Of a stretch of DNA of 64,000 bases, positions 12,987 to 27,610 are shown piece by piece. The notes below the pieces were generated by a model. The model saw nothing but the letters and a program-made list of their open reading frames with translations. It did no database searches and was not told the origin of the DNA. Both the position numbers and the translations under genes were made by a program. Source of the DNA: Callipepla californica brunnescens (Eukaryota > Chordata > Aves > Galliformes > Odontophoridae); the NCBI GenBank assembly GCA_023055505.1, contig JALIRH010000003.1, positions 434,001-498,000 of the forward strand, given 5' to 3'. The first letter of the stretch is position 1. Each line of letters begins with the position of its first letter.

Positions 12987-14338
12987 TGTTTAAGCAACGC
13001 TGTTCAATAGCCCTGTCCCTGGAGGAGAAGGAATATGGACGGGATTCCTATACAGGGCATTTTAATATCATAAAAGTTTGTTATTTAATAAGTTTATTTA
13101 CTTACAATATGGATAATAATTCTTTTGTTTTGTTTTTTGTAAGTAAAATGATTTTGTTTCAGGGCTTTACGTATATACACTGAGAATACTGGCAAATTAT
13201 GAAAGACAGTACATTACAAATATTTTGAATTCCAATAATTCTGACATTTGTTCCTCAATTATGCACAAAATGTAAACGTGAGGCACATGTGGATGTTCAA
13301 TATGGAGGCTTTGGCAGCAACTCTCCAATAAATGTCATGCTTGGTTTTGCAATTAAATTGAAATAGAGATTCATTCCTCATATGGAACATGAAAAAGAAC
13401 GTATTAGTAAATAACATTTCCAAATCTGATATATATTGGGATAAAAGATCCCAATTGAAAAAGTGAAAATTCTTAACAACTACTGCAGATTGAATAACGC
13501 CACAGGATTCTGCCAGTTTCAGTTGGTGATTTTAGGAAATCCATCAGCTACTTTTAGCTGATGCTATTATCATTGTTTTCTGACTGACCATTAACTCCAT
13601 TCAGCACAAAGTCACTGGCAAAGAAAGAGGCCCAGAGGACAGTTTGTTACCTGTGGTGGAAAGAGGATTGCTTTTGTATAGTGACAGAACAGTGACAGAA
13701 TATGGCAAATCTCTCTGCAGGGGACCTGGAATGGAGGCCCTCAGCATACACTGAGAAAACAGCCACTTGTAAAAGCTCTTGGAAAGACCTTATTTTCTTG
13801 AAACAGAAATGCAGCGCTGACACAGGAAGTCTGCCTTTTGCTCACATACCCACCAGCAAAAACAACAGTTTACGTTCAGGTCACCACTGGAAGGTTAGCT
13901 ATACAACCTTAACACCTAAAGTATTTTGTATGTAAACAAACAGAAATTCAACATATTTCAAAGTCCAATTCTGTCTCACTGCTGAATTTTACTCTCAGAG
14001 GCATACAAGCACGTGTTCACATGCACACAGAACGTCATCCGCTGGATGTGTTTATCAGTGGAGCCCTCCATGGTTCAGTTCCTTTTCTCACAACTAACAT
14101 CTCTTTTTCCACCTCTGGTGACCTAGAGTTCATCAGCAGGTCAGTGCTAAGGAAAAAGGTAACAACCAGTATTGAAAGTGTAACCCTGTCTATTGCTTAG
14201 ATTCTGGGAACTTTAACCTCCATTTGGAAAGCGTGACTAATAAGATGGAACAAATATTCTCCCAAGAGATTTAAACCATGCACCAACTTCAAAATACTAA
14301 CGTGCTTGCATGTTTTCTTTTTCTTTGAAAGCAGGAAC

Positions 14339-14353
14339 TTTTTTTTTTTTTTT
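14339..14353. repeat. T homopolymer (about 15)
   Basis: An uninterrupted T run in intron K-L. No retrocopy body was recognised beside it. Confidence 0.8.
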
Positions 14354-15475
14354 AAGATGACTGTAGATGTAACATTATTTATCAGTTAACAAAAGGTATT
14401 GCATAGAACAATATTCTGAATTTTACTTTAATTTAAAGGAACAGTTGAATGCCTGATTGTTTTTCTGAGTGATAATGGTTTCTGAAATAAAATCTTCAGA
14501 TAAGATCGAGTATCATTCTAGTAGATGACATGTAGATCACTGAGGATATTAAAATACGGGCAAATGAAAATTGTAGGAGGAAAGAATTACTAACGCTGTT
14601 TCACAAATACAGAACTGAGCAAGATGAAAAACAGACCACCTGACCTTCAAGAACATGTGAGTGAGTCCTTGTTCAGCTCTGCTAAAGAAATAAATATTAT
14701 TACTCCTCTCTTGCAGAAGCAGAGGGCCAACCTGCACTCTGTATCAGCCTTCTTCCCACTGTAGCTGTAATCGTGTATTTCAGATACTGTAGTAATCTAT
14801 TGCAAACCAAAATTGCTGCTTTAAAATTCTTTATAAGTGTACAACTGTGCATGTGACTGCCTGCAACCAGTACTCTCCATGGTCAGTTTAGTTCTGTGGG
14901 ACAAGACTTCTGTACAACTATAAAAGTCACAAGCCTCCAGATTGTTTTTTAAATCTGTGTTAAAACAATGCTCTTTGATTCTGTGATTATTGGGAAACAA
15001 AAGACATATCTTTTCACAAGCTGCAGAAAAACCCACTATCTTGTCCCAAATTACACTTCAGAATGTGTTTTATTTATGCTTGGCAGTGACTAGAATGCTT
15101 TTGGGTCCAATAAAAAGGATTGTATCAATGGGACACAGTTCCTAGAGGTCAACAATTTGTAGGGAATACATCTATGCAGGAATGACATAGCAATTCACAA
15201 CACAGTGACAGAAAGCCGTTCCATACAAAAAGAGATGTCAACAGACACCTCCAGTCAGCTCAATTTTTTTTTAAGCAGAAGTTCATTTACATTCTGCTTT
15301 GTAAAGAGGACATCTTTGTTGGCGTCTAGTTCTTCCTTAACAAAGCGGTATCACACCAGTTTTCTCAAGCGACATAGTAAGAACTCTTCAGATTTTTAAA
15401 TATTCAAAATATTACAACATAGTAACAGTAAAAAAAATCCGCATGCATTACTGTAAAACAAGTGCATTACTATAC

Positions 15476-15700
15476 CTGACATATTCTAATTGCTTGGTCC
15501 AGCACTGTCTTTGTATCAGTAGCATAATCTGGACAAGGCAACATGGCATGACTGAAGTGGGCTTGCAGCAGGAGGTGTGTTTTTGTGTGTGAGCTGTCAA
15601 ATGAATGAGGATTGACTTCAATTGGAAGAAGTTTTGCCAGTTCACTGTTCATTTGGTCTTCATTGTGTCTCACAGGTAGATCTGTGTACTCATCGGCATT
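15476..15700 (-). CDS. ASCC3: ASCC3 exon K: Sec63 helical bundle
   Basis: The largest exon here: 225 bases, phase 0 at both ends, 75 codons (residues 448-522). It opens NADEYTDLPVRHNEDQMNSE, continues with LPIEVNPHSFDSSHTKTHLL, and ends LDQAIRICQ. The LPVRHNED and HTK.HLLLQAH patterns are diagnostic of ASCC3/Brr2 Sec63 domains. The acceptor is a poly-T tract followed by CAG; the donor is TCAG|GTATAG. It is flanked by the 17.8 and 12.5 kb introns, so it is isolated by more than 12 kb on both sides. Confidence 0.97.
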
Positions 15701-18700
15701 CTGAAAAAAAAAGTATAAAAACATTAAAGCACTGTAATAAGCTTCAGAAAAAACTATTTTTCTTTTCTGAGACTTTAAAACTACATGTATTTAAATTTAA
15801 AGTAGGTTTTGTTGCTAAAATAGCAGCATTTTAATATTAACATAGCCTACTTATTAAAATCAGGTGTTTGTGGGAAAACAATAGCTAGCCAAATATTCAG
15901 AAATATTCACCCCAATTACAGGTTTTAAAAACTTTTCGACACTGATTTTTCCATTACAGAATAAGAAAATAAAAGTAATGAAATAAATACATTCACTGGA
16001 TGGACTCAGTATTAGAGATGACCTTCTACAGATATCCTACCCAAGTTAGCTCACAAAAACAATAGTTAAGTTAGCTATAGCTGATAACTCACATTTTCTT
16101 TTTTCACAGTTACTACTTTTCTTTTTGTAATCTAAGCACCGCTGATTTGAAACAGCTTCGGGTTCTATTTCAAATTGATTTTAAAATGTATTTTCATTAT
16201 TTTGAGAATCAATTTCTAAGCAACAGTTGATTGGTAATCACAGCAAAGAGCAAAATCGTTAAGTAGGTGCTGAAAGTTATCTTCTGTGCTATCATTCATG
16301 TCAAAATGTGAGCTAAGAACTTTCTCACTGTTTCAGAAAGGAGCTGCACACCGAATTCTGTGGTTATCACTGGCAGCATCCTTGGGGCTGAGGGGAACAT
16401 GTCTGTCTGTGTAGCCAGAGCAGTTCAGTCGCCTATTGACAGGGAGATCCACTGTCTGGGCAAGCAAGAGCTCTCAATAGAAGCATGCTCAGAACTATAA
16501 CGTGGTCAGCAAAGTCTATTCTGTGACACAACTGGCAATGTTCTCCACAAAATCCTCTGGTACGTATGCATACATATTCTTGTTAGGAATGAGAATGACT
16601 TTTGTAAAATATAAAACTTTCGAGTAAAGTAAGACTTCTATAATACAAGGTATTTTTTTCCTTTGTACTTTATGCAAATATATTTATTTTATCACAAAAT
16701 AAAAGCCTTTTGGGTAGCTAGAAGGGTTATGTATTCTGAACTGTAGGTTTACAAAAGAGACCATTAAATTAAATTATTCAAGGTTTTATATTCCTCTTAA
16801 GCTACATATTCAATCTCTAATCAGACTTCCTGAAAATCCATATTAATTAAATATCCACAAATGTAACCATTGCAGAATGAAGTAAAGAAAAACTGCCATT
16901 TTCGAACACATAACCTAAATGAATTGCAAAATCCACTCATTAATGTCCTAATAGAGGTAGTTTTTTTGAGTTTCTAAAAAGATAGGTGCTTTTTCCTTCC
17001 CTCTCAAAAAACTGTCAGTATGCATTTCCTATTTATTTTAACTACACAGTGAAATTGTCCCTAAACTGCGATATAAATGTAAAAGGAAAGATAGATTTGG
17101 AAAGGAAATCAGAATGTCATTAATTTATCTTGACTGCAGATTAAAAGTGAAGACTGTCTGAAGAGAACTGCTGCTTAATCCTAGATGCCTCTGCTAGATC
17201 TCTTGTGAAAACTGTGGTCATTTATTCTGTGAACCTAAGGTCACTATCTTTTTAAGCCCCATAGAATGTTGCATGTTTGCTTCACTCTTTTTATTTAACT
17301 TGCTTCTCCTTCAAAGATGTTTTAAAGAATATTTACCAAGGAGATTTTTTACTTAGTTTTCCTTTGCAGTTTAAAGTAGCAGAAAGAAGACGGATCAACC
17401 AAGTCACTCCAGACCAACTGGTACTCCCAAAAATGCATTTTCACTAATTCTTCCCCAGCACATTTTATTTACCTCCAAAACACTCCCCTTATTTTAAACA
17501 ACTTGCCTACTTAATTTCCTGTTTGTGATCACTGACTGTAAGTAAGTGAGGTTCATTTTCTTATCTGCATCATGTAGGTAATTAAAGGAAATTGAGAATG
17601 GGTAGTGAAGCTTTTATACAACTGAGAATGAAGCTGAATGGAGGGCACCAAGGTCAGCAGAGTCCATTATATTTTTATGTGAGAGGCCAGTATTTCTGCC
17701 CTGTCCTTGTTTGCTTAGTGTAGGCTGGACAGACTACTAACTGCAAATCTGTTTCTCTGATTTGCCCAGCTGTCCTTGAATAAAGACATCTTCCATTGCA
17801 AAATGTTAAATGACAGTGATTGACAACTCTGTGATGAACTCTGCTCGTAACCCCCTGCTACTGTTTTCAGGTTGCACAAGAAAAGACAGAATAAAGAAAC
17901 ATCCTTTGTAATCACCTCAAATGGGACCTGCTGTTCACTCAGTATTTTTTCATTTTAGTTTTCCTTTTCATTATCACTCTCAATCTGTTCGGAAAAGGCT
18001 GTAGACTCAACTAGCCCACACAGTATAGAACATATAGTATTTTAGTACACTGCATCTAAATATTGTTTTTCCATGGATAAGGACACAGATCAAAACGTTT
18101 CAATCATTAACTGTAATTCTGAAGTCAAGAAATTTAATACAAACTTTACAGTTAAACCACAGAGCTCTGCTGTGCATATTTCACTTTGCCTTTTCTTACG
18201 GTGATGAGGGCTACTGCAGACCATGTGCTGCAATAATATAATAATACATTTACAAAGATCCTACAGAATTAAGCATAATTACTGGGGATACCAAGAGACA
18301 ACTAGGAATTTTAGCTACAGGTTCTGCAATCAAGCATTTAGCAGTTGTGTCACAGCTCTCTCTATTCTATGGGTCTGTGTTGGACTTTCCCAATAATGTA
18401 TTCTTTTGGGCATTACAGACAGCTGCATCATTTTGAGGGCAACCTACACTTTATCCTGTGTGCAACACAGGGGTATATGGGAAACAGTGACTTGCTTTGC
18501 CATTGAGAAATACTGCATGTATGCTCTCATAAACTTGACCTTGACAGATACACTTTACAAGGCGAAAGGCTGTTCTGATACTGAATTCTGCCTCCTGCCT
18601 AACATCACCAACAAACTCCTTAGAGTCCTATCTGGATCACGCAATACTGTGTTCCAAATATGCAGTTTATCATAATCACTCGTTTTGAAATTGTTCTAAA

Positions 18701-18754
18701 AGTAAATAACTCATTTTAAAATATATGTGAACAAGGTGGCTTTTCTTCTCTCTC

Positions 18755-18773
18755 TTTTTTTTTTTTTTTTTTT
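18755..18773. repeat. T homopolymer (19) with pyrimidine lead-in
   Basis: Nineteen T preceded by a CT-rich stretch. On the minus strand it is poly(A), but no retrotransposed body was recognised upstream of it. Confidence 0.85.
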
Positions 18774-21700
18774 GGCTACTGCTTTCAGACATTCAGTCAT
18801 TTATTCTTTATACTTGGAGACTACTATCAAATTTCGGTTGCCCATGTTTGTATGGGCTATTCCCATACCTTAACTCTCCCTGACACCTACTGTCAATTCT
18901 GAATCGCTCAGCGTCCCATTTAGCTGCTTATCCATACAATTACAAAAAATAATGAACTGATCCAGACCTCACTGTACTGAGCTAGTAAAGCTTGTTTCAA
19001 TTTCTATTTAATAAAAATGCTTCTCCCTCTCAACTTCAGTTCTGAATCTGCAAGTCTGCATGACCAAATCACACTCTGATCCTTAGAATGTGTGCAAGAT
19101 TTCGAGGAATCCCACTGAATGGAAATGCAAACATTGTATGCAACCTGACAAATGCTAGGCTTCATGATGCCCAAAGGGTCAGAAAACATCAGATTTTTCC
19201 TATACCCACAACATATATAAGTTTGGCTGAAATTACAGATTTATAGTGGGATCTGAACTCTAGACTTATACCACATGTAAACCTTCTGAAGTATCTTAAA
19301 CTTCAAGCAGGTACCTTTTCTCACCTGTCTGTAAGAGAGGATATCTGCTAAGAACAGACAGAAATAGGATCAAGGTGAGTAACTAAAGTAAACTTGAATA
19401 TTTTACATTTGTTTCAGTCATGGGAACAGCAAAAACGTATAAAGTTAATGAGTTCTAGACTTTAAAGAGCAGTAGATTAATTTGTAACAATGAGGGTCTA
19501 AAACAAACCAAAAATAGTTTCTCACATTCCAGAGCTGATGCAGTCTTTTATTTAGTGATGCTGCACTGGAAACTACCTCAGAATTGACTAACTGTATATA
19601 TATTCCTTTTCTTTGTATTGATGCAGTGAATTCAAACACCATGTTCAGAACTTTAAAAACCTGTGATGTGTTTTGCTTTTGCAAGTTTCTGGTGCAGAGA
19701 GAGGAGAAGGAGACAGTAAAGCATTCTTAGAAAATACGATAGCAAAATTAACAGCTGCTAAGCTAAGGTGTTCAAAAATCAGTGCCTGTAGTGAACTACT
19801 ACCAGAAGTTACTACCAGAATAGCAAAATAAAGATAAAAGATGAGAATCATTTTCAGTTAATACAGCAGATGCATCTTCTTTACCTGAATGTTGGTTTAA
19901 ATTACATAAACTCTCGGGAGTCTGAGTACAAGCTGAAGGACTGCATAAATCAAATATTTGCATGTAGAATAATAATAAAAAAGACCTGAAATAAATGTAG
20001 GATTTTTTAATGGCTGTTCTGTGTTAACACTAAAAATATTTGATGTGGTACATTTTCATTTTCTATCAGAAATCAAAGGGGGGTCAGTACACAATTTCTC
20101 AGAGCGAAAAAGACCATATTTTGATCCACAAATTATTGCATAAAGATATGATCTCAACAATAATAATAATTAATAATGCATTATATAATCAGTTTTTGGC
20201 TTTTATTCTACTGTTCCATTGTAAAAATTGTTGCAAAGTATTCTAGTGCAGTGTTGTGACCTGTCACTTTCAAGTGCTGCAGTGTACAAAAAGGACTCCA
20301 ATCTTTAAATCAGTCTGTAATAGTTCTCATTTGGGTAATACTGGTATCTGTATTACTGTAGTAAAGTTACATGGTCACATTAGAGGAAAAAAAAAAGAAA
20401 AAAGAACAGCACTGATTTTGTGAATAGCTGGGTACCTGGACAACAGTGTTTTATAATAGATTCATAAATAAGAAAATTGAGGATACTCAAACTACACTAC
20501 TTATGAACATTTGAAATAATTTCCATTAAAAAAATTATATATACATACATTTATATGCTGAAAAAAGACTCACTTGACCCTATGTTTACTGTATTATAAG
20601 GAAAAATAACTGACTGATTAAAATTCCAAAACTAACATTCCTTTGTTCATTCTCTTCCCAAGAGTTCATTGTGAGACACCACAATGACACGTGTATGTAT
20701 TATTACCAATATATTTATACTACGTTTTACCTTACATTTTCAAGTATGAGCTTGATTTACAAGGAAAGATTAAATTTACACAGATGTACCCTGTCAGGCA
20801 GCTGATACTCAGTCAAGCATCAATTTATATTCAGAAAATGAATAAATGTGAGGAAATACTTTGTTTGCTTTGTTTTTAAGTTCAAACTGACCACATGCTT
20901 AAAAGTTGTTTTTCAACTCATCTAAAACTAAAGCAGATTGAAAAACAGACCAGCTGAAGTGCTTCATAGAACTCTTACTCTGAAAAGTCTATCTTCCACT
21001 ACAAACTCCTATTTTAAAGAGTTTGTTGGCAGGTTATAAATATGTGTTCATTTGATGGGACATAATTCAAACCACTAAAGTTTAAAATGTTTTTTTTTTG
21101 TTTTGTTTTGGCTTGGTTTTTGTTTTATTCTTGTACATAAAAGGTCTAAGAGAACATCCCAGTTAAAGACAGTTACAAGCATATATTACTACTTACAGGT
21201 TTAAAGTACAAATGTTATGCATTTAAGAACAAATGTTATGTTCTTAATGTTAAGATTCATTGACAGACTAAAAGAAAAAAATTGTATTTATCCTAGTTTA
21301 TTAAAGTCGTTATGTTACACGATGATATCTGTACTGCAAGGCCTTTTTTAGACACACAAAATACTCTGAAAACAGACTTTGCAAGAAGTGATGTTCTAGG
21401 TTACAGGGCAGCCTGGAAGGCAGTGCTAAGGAACAGAACAAGCTGCAGTTTTGTAGTAAAAGAAGAAAAAAAGAAACCGGCAGGCAAGACTGGAGAATAT
21501 ATATTTACTATGTGATAGCGTAACTTATCATAGACAAAATCTAAACATGATCCTCAGTTTCACATACAATAAAACCACCTCTCCATGCTGCACGTGTCTG
21601 TCAGTGCAATCAAACAGCACCCAGCATGTCAGAGCCAACGCTGCAGCCCCTTTCCACTGGGGACTCTCAGCCCTTCCCATCAGTGCTGGGGCCTGGCAGA

Positions 21701-22002
21701 AGGCACAGCTATGCCAGTCCTGCAGGGCACAGAGCTGTTGGGGTAGCAGCAGCTGGCCCTGGCTGCAGAGAAGTGGCTCTTCTTCGGCACCAGGCCTCCC
21801 ACCAGAGCATGTCTGAACTCTCCTGTCCAATCTGGATATAAGAAAAGTGAACTCATCACTTCCCCAGTACACTACTGGTGCACCCTCAACTCTCTACTTT
21901 TGAAAAAAAGACAGGAGGAAAACAGAAGTGCGAAGGATGGAGAGCACTATCCAGGGGATAAGGGCTGCTCAATATCTTTTGAAACAAATACTAATCTTTA
22001 CC

Positions 22003-22020
22003 TTTTTTTTTTTTTTTTTT
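22003..22020. repeat. T homopolymer (18)
   Basis: Eighteen T in a row in intron J-K, about 170 bases from the GC-richer island. Confidence 0.85.
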
Positions 22021-23630
22021 ACTAATTCTACTAGTATTTAAGACATTTTTACATATAAAAGATGCATATTAAAAAAATATTCAAATTGTAAAGGCAATCC
22101 AATTAACTATGTAGGAGGAAAATACCGAGGTGTAAGTTTGTAGCTGAGCCTGAGTAGTTGAAGACAAAACTGCAAAACCCATTGACATGCAATAATGTAA
22201 AAAAGCATATCTAATATAAATTAGAAATAATCAATTAGAAATATGTATCAGGATTTAAAATGGGCATGTTTCAGTGGTGTGATCTACAAACAGTTTCTAA
22301 GAAAATATGGGTTAAAATACTTATAATTCTTACAAATGTTTCACATATATAAAAAAAAAAATCATATGCAATTGGGTCTTCAGACTTCTCATTTCAAACA
22401 GACAAGTATTTCATATCTTTCAAAATAACTGCATCTGATGAACACCACAAATTTTACAATTACAGACATCATAAAAGGCACAAGCTAGGGCAATGAAACA
22501 GTTGAGTGATCATTTAAAAACACCCTGAAGGGTTTAGATTTCACAAGTTCACCTCTTACTTAAAACATCCAAACTACAAACTACTGATGACATTCCTGAT
22601 GACCAGAGGTCAGGAGTTGGAAAGACCTTTGCCACTGTGCACAGAGCAATAGGAGGTCAACAATACTAGCTACCAATTGCAGGGGGTGACCGGGCAGTCT
22701 GGGGAAATTTCAGTGTGCAAAGTTAAATTGCAGACCTCTGCTTTAGCATGGAGTTGCTGAAAGAAAATGCAAGAGTGCTAGCACATATGGGAGAGAGAGC
22801 TGCAGGTAATCATAATAAGAATTTGATGTGGGAAAAAAGTTCTTAACACTTCTGTAATAAACAGAAAAACAATTTTTTACTCTGAAGTTTTCTAAGTGTA
22901 TGAGAGAATTTACATTTCAGTGTACAAGAAGACATGGAAATAGATAATAAAATCAATATAGTTGGTTTACCAAATGGGGAAAAAAAAAAACAACACAAAA
23001 AACCCCCAACACTTATAGAACTATTTTGTTACAGAAACATTTCCTTTTCAAATTGTGTGGTTTACTAAAACATATTAAAACAAGGAACTAATTCATGAGT
23101 TTCAGTAAGCCTTAACTCTCAAAATTTATATTACATGCAGTTTATGATCACAATCATAATTTAGGGCTACTTCTTGGGCCAATTCTAGTAAAAAAACATT
23201 CTTACAATAACATTCATTATTCCCCCAAATGTGTAGGTACTTTCATAGTATTATGCACACATCATCCATAAAGATGGCTCTAGTTCACTCTCAGGATTTT
23301 AAGTCAGTAAGCTTGGAACACTTGACAATTTAAGAAAAAATAAATGCGGAAGAAGAACAAAGTAGAAGAAAAATAAGAGGAAACATCTGAAACTGGTATA
23401 GAATACATTATCCACCTAGAATAAGTTACTTTGACGATAGCAAATAAATATAAATTGAATGGTATAAATTCTATTTATAAGGTGAATTATAGTGATGTGA
23501 GAGAATTATTACATTTTATCACTGGAAATGGTGTATATTCGAGATTTTCAGCTCTCCAAGATGCCTGACTTTTTCTATTACTTTTCACGAGAATGCTTTG
23601 AACTTGCACATTCTGAATGCATTACTGTCA

Positions 23631-23708
23631 TTCTTTTATCTTTACTTTTATTTTTATGTTTACTTTTATTTTTACGTTTACTTTTATTTATTTTTATTTT
23701 TATTTCTA
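23631..23708. repeat. 18-bp-period minisatellite
   Basis: The unit TTTACTTTTATTTTTAYG starts at 23641 and 23659 and continues in a shortened form to about 23708, with a partial unit before 23641. It is T-rich on the plus strand. Confidence 0.88.
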
Positions 23709-25170
23709 GATGGGACAGTGACACACAACTTTCTTCCCATGCAATCTCAAATCGTATTATGGGAAAGACGTAAAAACAAGTGGTTTTGGTTGTATTGAAA
23801 TTTCTACAGCAATACTGCTTTTCAGTACATGAACTCAGTAACATGTTAAATCAAAAATGGGAAAATCTCTGACCATATTCAAAAGTCTAATCATTATGAG
23901 TTCCATTTGGATGTCTGTTCACATTTTGAAGTTGAGTTTTGGCTGAATTACCTGGCTTAAATACTGACTGGGATGATGACAGCAATAAAAAGTTTAACTA
24001 CAAATATTGGCGTGCAACTTTCCCCGGGAAAATGATCAGTCATTTTTCATCTTTGGCTTTTGATTCTCCATTGGGATCTTTCAATGCAGAGCCTAGACTC
24101 TGTGAAGAAGTTAACAGAGCTCTGCATTAAGTTAATGCAGCTCCGCATAGAGACAGGAATAAGCGTTTCTAATTCTTAATGTGAAAAGGGGCCCATACAT
24201 ACTGTATATGTTAATAGCAAGTTGTAAAAGCTCTGCGTGTTGAGAACTGGATTTCAGATCTGCTGACCTGTGGCAGCTCCCCTAGTGGGGAAGCACAAAT
24301 GCACACTGCTGCATTTTTGTATTGGATTAAGGTCCAGAAATAGACTACAATGTGATCAGAGACAAAAGGGAATAAGAAGTTCACAGGCATGAATACCTGT
24401 CATCATGTGGTGAAATGACTAGTGGCCTCTGCTCAAGAGAGGCTCAAGCTCAGACTAACAGTAGAACAATATGAACTGGCAGAAATACGTGAGAAACTTG
24501 GAAGGTGCCTACACACAAAATGTCTTTCTGACAAGCCAAAGCTACTGGTTTCACTTTGAGCAGTGAAACTTAATAAATGAAAGTAGTTTAATGTAACAAG
24601 AACAAAAAACTGTAACAGGAAGTGACAGCTGCTGTGAGTAAATTTTAATAAGGGTCATTCCCTGCTGATAAAAACTGTCACATCTCCACTTCTTTCAGTA
24701 GAACTATGTGGATCATCAGTCTTGAAAATCTGACCTAATATTTTGAAGAACTCGAGCTACAAGGTAATGCAGAGACAGAATTTGATAATTACAGAGGTGT
24801 GGAAGAAGGACAACCACTAAATCTAACAAACATATAAAATATCTGCCAGCATTTTACTATGCTTGATTTGAGGATGTTCTACCAAAATTTGTCATGAATG
24901 ACCAGAGTTTGGATAAAGTGAGTAACATGTTAAAAAGGGCCTTGCACCACATATAACCTTACCAGAACATTCTTTTACCCCAACGGGATGTACCATACAT
25001 TACTATGACAGATCTAACCCCTTTTGGATGGCAAGTGATAATTTTCTCGATGATCTTCACTGTGCAAAGATTTGTGAGAACACTGACAACTCAGTTTGCC
25101 TACACAGACTTATACTACATCTGTTCTACCTGTAAATACAGACCTCCAACTGAAGCTAGAGCTATACTGA

Positions 25171-25213
25171 CAACAACAACAACAAGAAAAGAAAAAAAAA
25201 AAAAGAAAAAAGG
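25171..25213. repeat. CAA repeat passing into poly(A)
   Basis: Several CAA units followed by an A-rich stretch interrupted by G. Confidence 0.85.
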
Positions 25214-27594
25214 AAAGATGACAGATGATTAAAAGAGTTGCACATATTTTCCCTCTGTTGTAAAGTTTTGGGAACTCCTTTCTAAAGACAAAGACAACAG
25301 AGATTTTCAGTACCAGATGTCTTGGAAGATCCCATTTGGGTTTGAGCTACTTAAATTTGCAATCATGTATTTATACATCTAACAGAGCTTCTGTTTCCCC
25401 TAGAATCTGAAAATTAACTAGCTTTGTAGCATCTTCCTTGATCTGCCACCCGTGCCCTGAGGATTAGAGACTCCACCTGAGCTTGTTTTACAAGCATAAC
25501 AGAAAAAATTAATCTCTGCTGGCAGCGATCCCACTGGGATACTGATGAATAATGATATCCCTCTCTTGCTGCCCTCTCAGTCCACTAGAAAAGCCACTCT
25601 AACCCAGCAACGTGGAAACTGCTGAAACCATTCCAGCTGTGGATTAGCAGGCAGTCAAGCATCCATCTGTTCTGTGTGAATCACGAGAAAGCAAACACAC
25701 ATTCTTATAGCTGAACAAGTATTCAAAATTAGCATCTTATATGACTGCGTATAGTAAATATTAAGACAATCATATATGGAAGGAAAAAACAATCTATTAT
25801 CTACATACCTCACTTTGTTTACATTTGCATTAAAAAAAAAGTTTGAATTAATCTAATTAACCTACAGAACGTTGTGCAATCAATGATTTCATATGTTTAA
25901 GATGAAATTTCTTAATATCGTATACACCAGTTGTACCCACAAAATATTTTTCAGGTATGTATGTATACATACACCAAAAAATATAACCAAATATCACAGC
26001 ATGTGCCCCCACACTGACAAGAAAAAGGACTAAAGAGACCTGTTGTGAGAGGGATTTTAGCCATTTTAATACCTTTTAAGGTGAGCGAGGAATATGTTTG
26101 CTTTTTGAAAACTAGTGGCTTGCTAGATTCTTCCAGAGGAAGACAGAGAGAAAAGGGAATAAAAAGCTGGGATGTGGGCAACCCAAACAAACTCTTGGCA
26201 TATTACTTGACTCTTCTTTGGGAAATGGGGCAATACTCCAATTTTTAAGTTAAGTTGTATTTAAGCATTGTCCCAGGTAAAAATACTTAGAAATGTGCAA
26301 AATTTCAGTATTCACAGTTGTTAGGATAGTAACAGTACATCAGATTGGGAAGCAGCAATGCATTAATATATTTTTTTCTTTCATACAAAAGTATGAAAAT
26401 TTTGGGAAAAAAAAAGTACACAGTAGAAAACCTGCACTGTTTTCTAAAAAAATGCTGACTATGCTGTATCAAGTTTACAAATAAGTGCATTACTTTTTTC
26501 AAATGCTAAGAAAAGTTTTGGCATTTTGATAGGGAAAAACATCTCTGCAGTTTCTTCAAGCACTGTTGGGAGCAAAACCTACCTAAGTAATTGGGAAATA
26601 AAACACTTGTAAATACTAGGGACTCCATACGAGACTAATTTCTAATCTGTAATAATACATAACATCAAGGTTTAAAACCAAATTCAACTTTCTGAAGCCA
26701 GGCAGGTCCCATCAGAAAATAAAAAAGAGAAGAAGAGAACGAAACAAGGAAAGAATCTAAATGTAAATACAGAATATACAAGTGACAGATACTTCATTAA
26801 GGACCACTCAATAATCCTCTTATGTCCTTTTTTTATTTTCAAACTACTATGTAAAAGACACAGTCTATACTGGATACCAATCCTATATGATGTAATTGTT
26901 TCAGCTCCTTATCCATAAGTTTCTGTTCCTATCAGAGAACAGGCTACGATGGGAAATCCATTTCCTTAACAGTTTTACAAGCTAGTGGAGAAACTTCTTT
27001 GCCAACAGAGAAAAACATTCTTGAGTATTTAAACAGCAGTCAGTAAGGAAGAGTTACTGTCACTGACTGCACTGATTTCTGTGAAAACAAATTCAGTAGC
27101 AATATATTGTAATTTATAGTGTAACAATGTAATTCTAGTAAAATGGAAACCAGTAACTAGAGACCAGTAAAACAGATAAATACATAAATATAATGAATTG
27201 GTGTGCAGTTGAATTGTCTATATCTCTAAGTACTAAGCAGCTAAACCACGCTTGCTATCACTGAACTTGCACAGCAGCAAATACACACCAAAGCAAGTAA
27301 TGATTCACCACAGATGGCAGCCAATGTCCACATCCGCAGTACAAGACCAGCAGAGAACTCACAACTTACCCTAGCAGACAGAAGTGCTGTTAAGTTCTGG
27401 GCTCACCAAAACCGCAAATGTGAGTGCTTTGTTGCTATAGCTGCAACTGTAGCTCCTGAGAAAGGAACTTATTTCCCCATTTTTCTGACAATAACAGTTA
27501 CTACTACAGTTGTTTGGAACAGTCAAACCTACCAGCTCTCACTATCATAGCTACATACACTTCTATGAGATTTTCTGTTGCATGCTGCACTGCA

Positions 27595-27610
27595 ACAACA
27601 ACAACAAAAC
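27595..27610. repeat. Short CAA repeat
   Basis: Four to five CAA units. Confidence 0.75.

Larger units (their letters stand above)
2954..15475 (-). other. ASCC3 intron K-L (12522 bases)
   Basis: Long intron with GTATAG donor and TGATTAG acceptor. It contains the CR1 tail (10932-11128), the G-rich purine tract (8762-8811), a TA/CA microsatellite (12921-12986), a T-run (14339-14353) and a 17-base match to the mariner terminal repeat (3399-3415). No other gene was recognised. Confidence 0.85.

Noticed and set aside
22003..22020. Poly(T) as the tail of the GC-richer island at 21.6-21.8 kb
   Set aside because: The orientation is wrong: a minus-strand retrocopy would lie above the poly(T), not below it.
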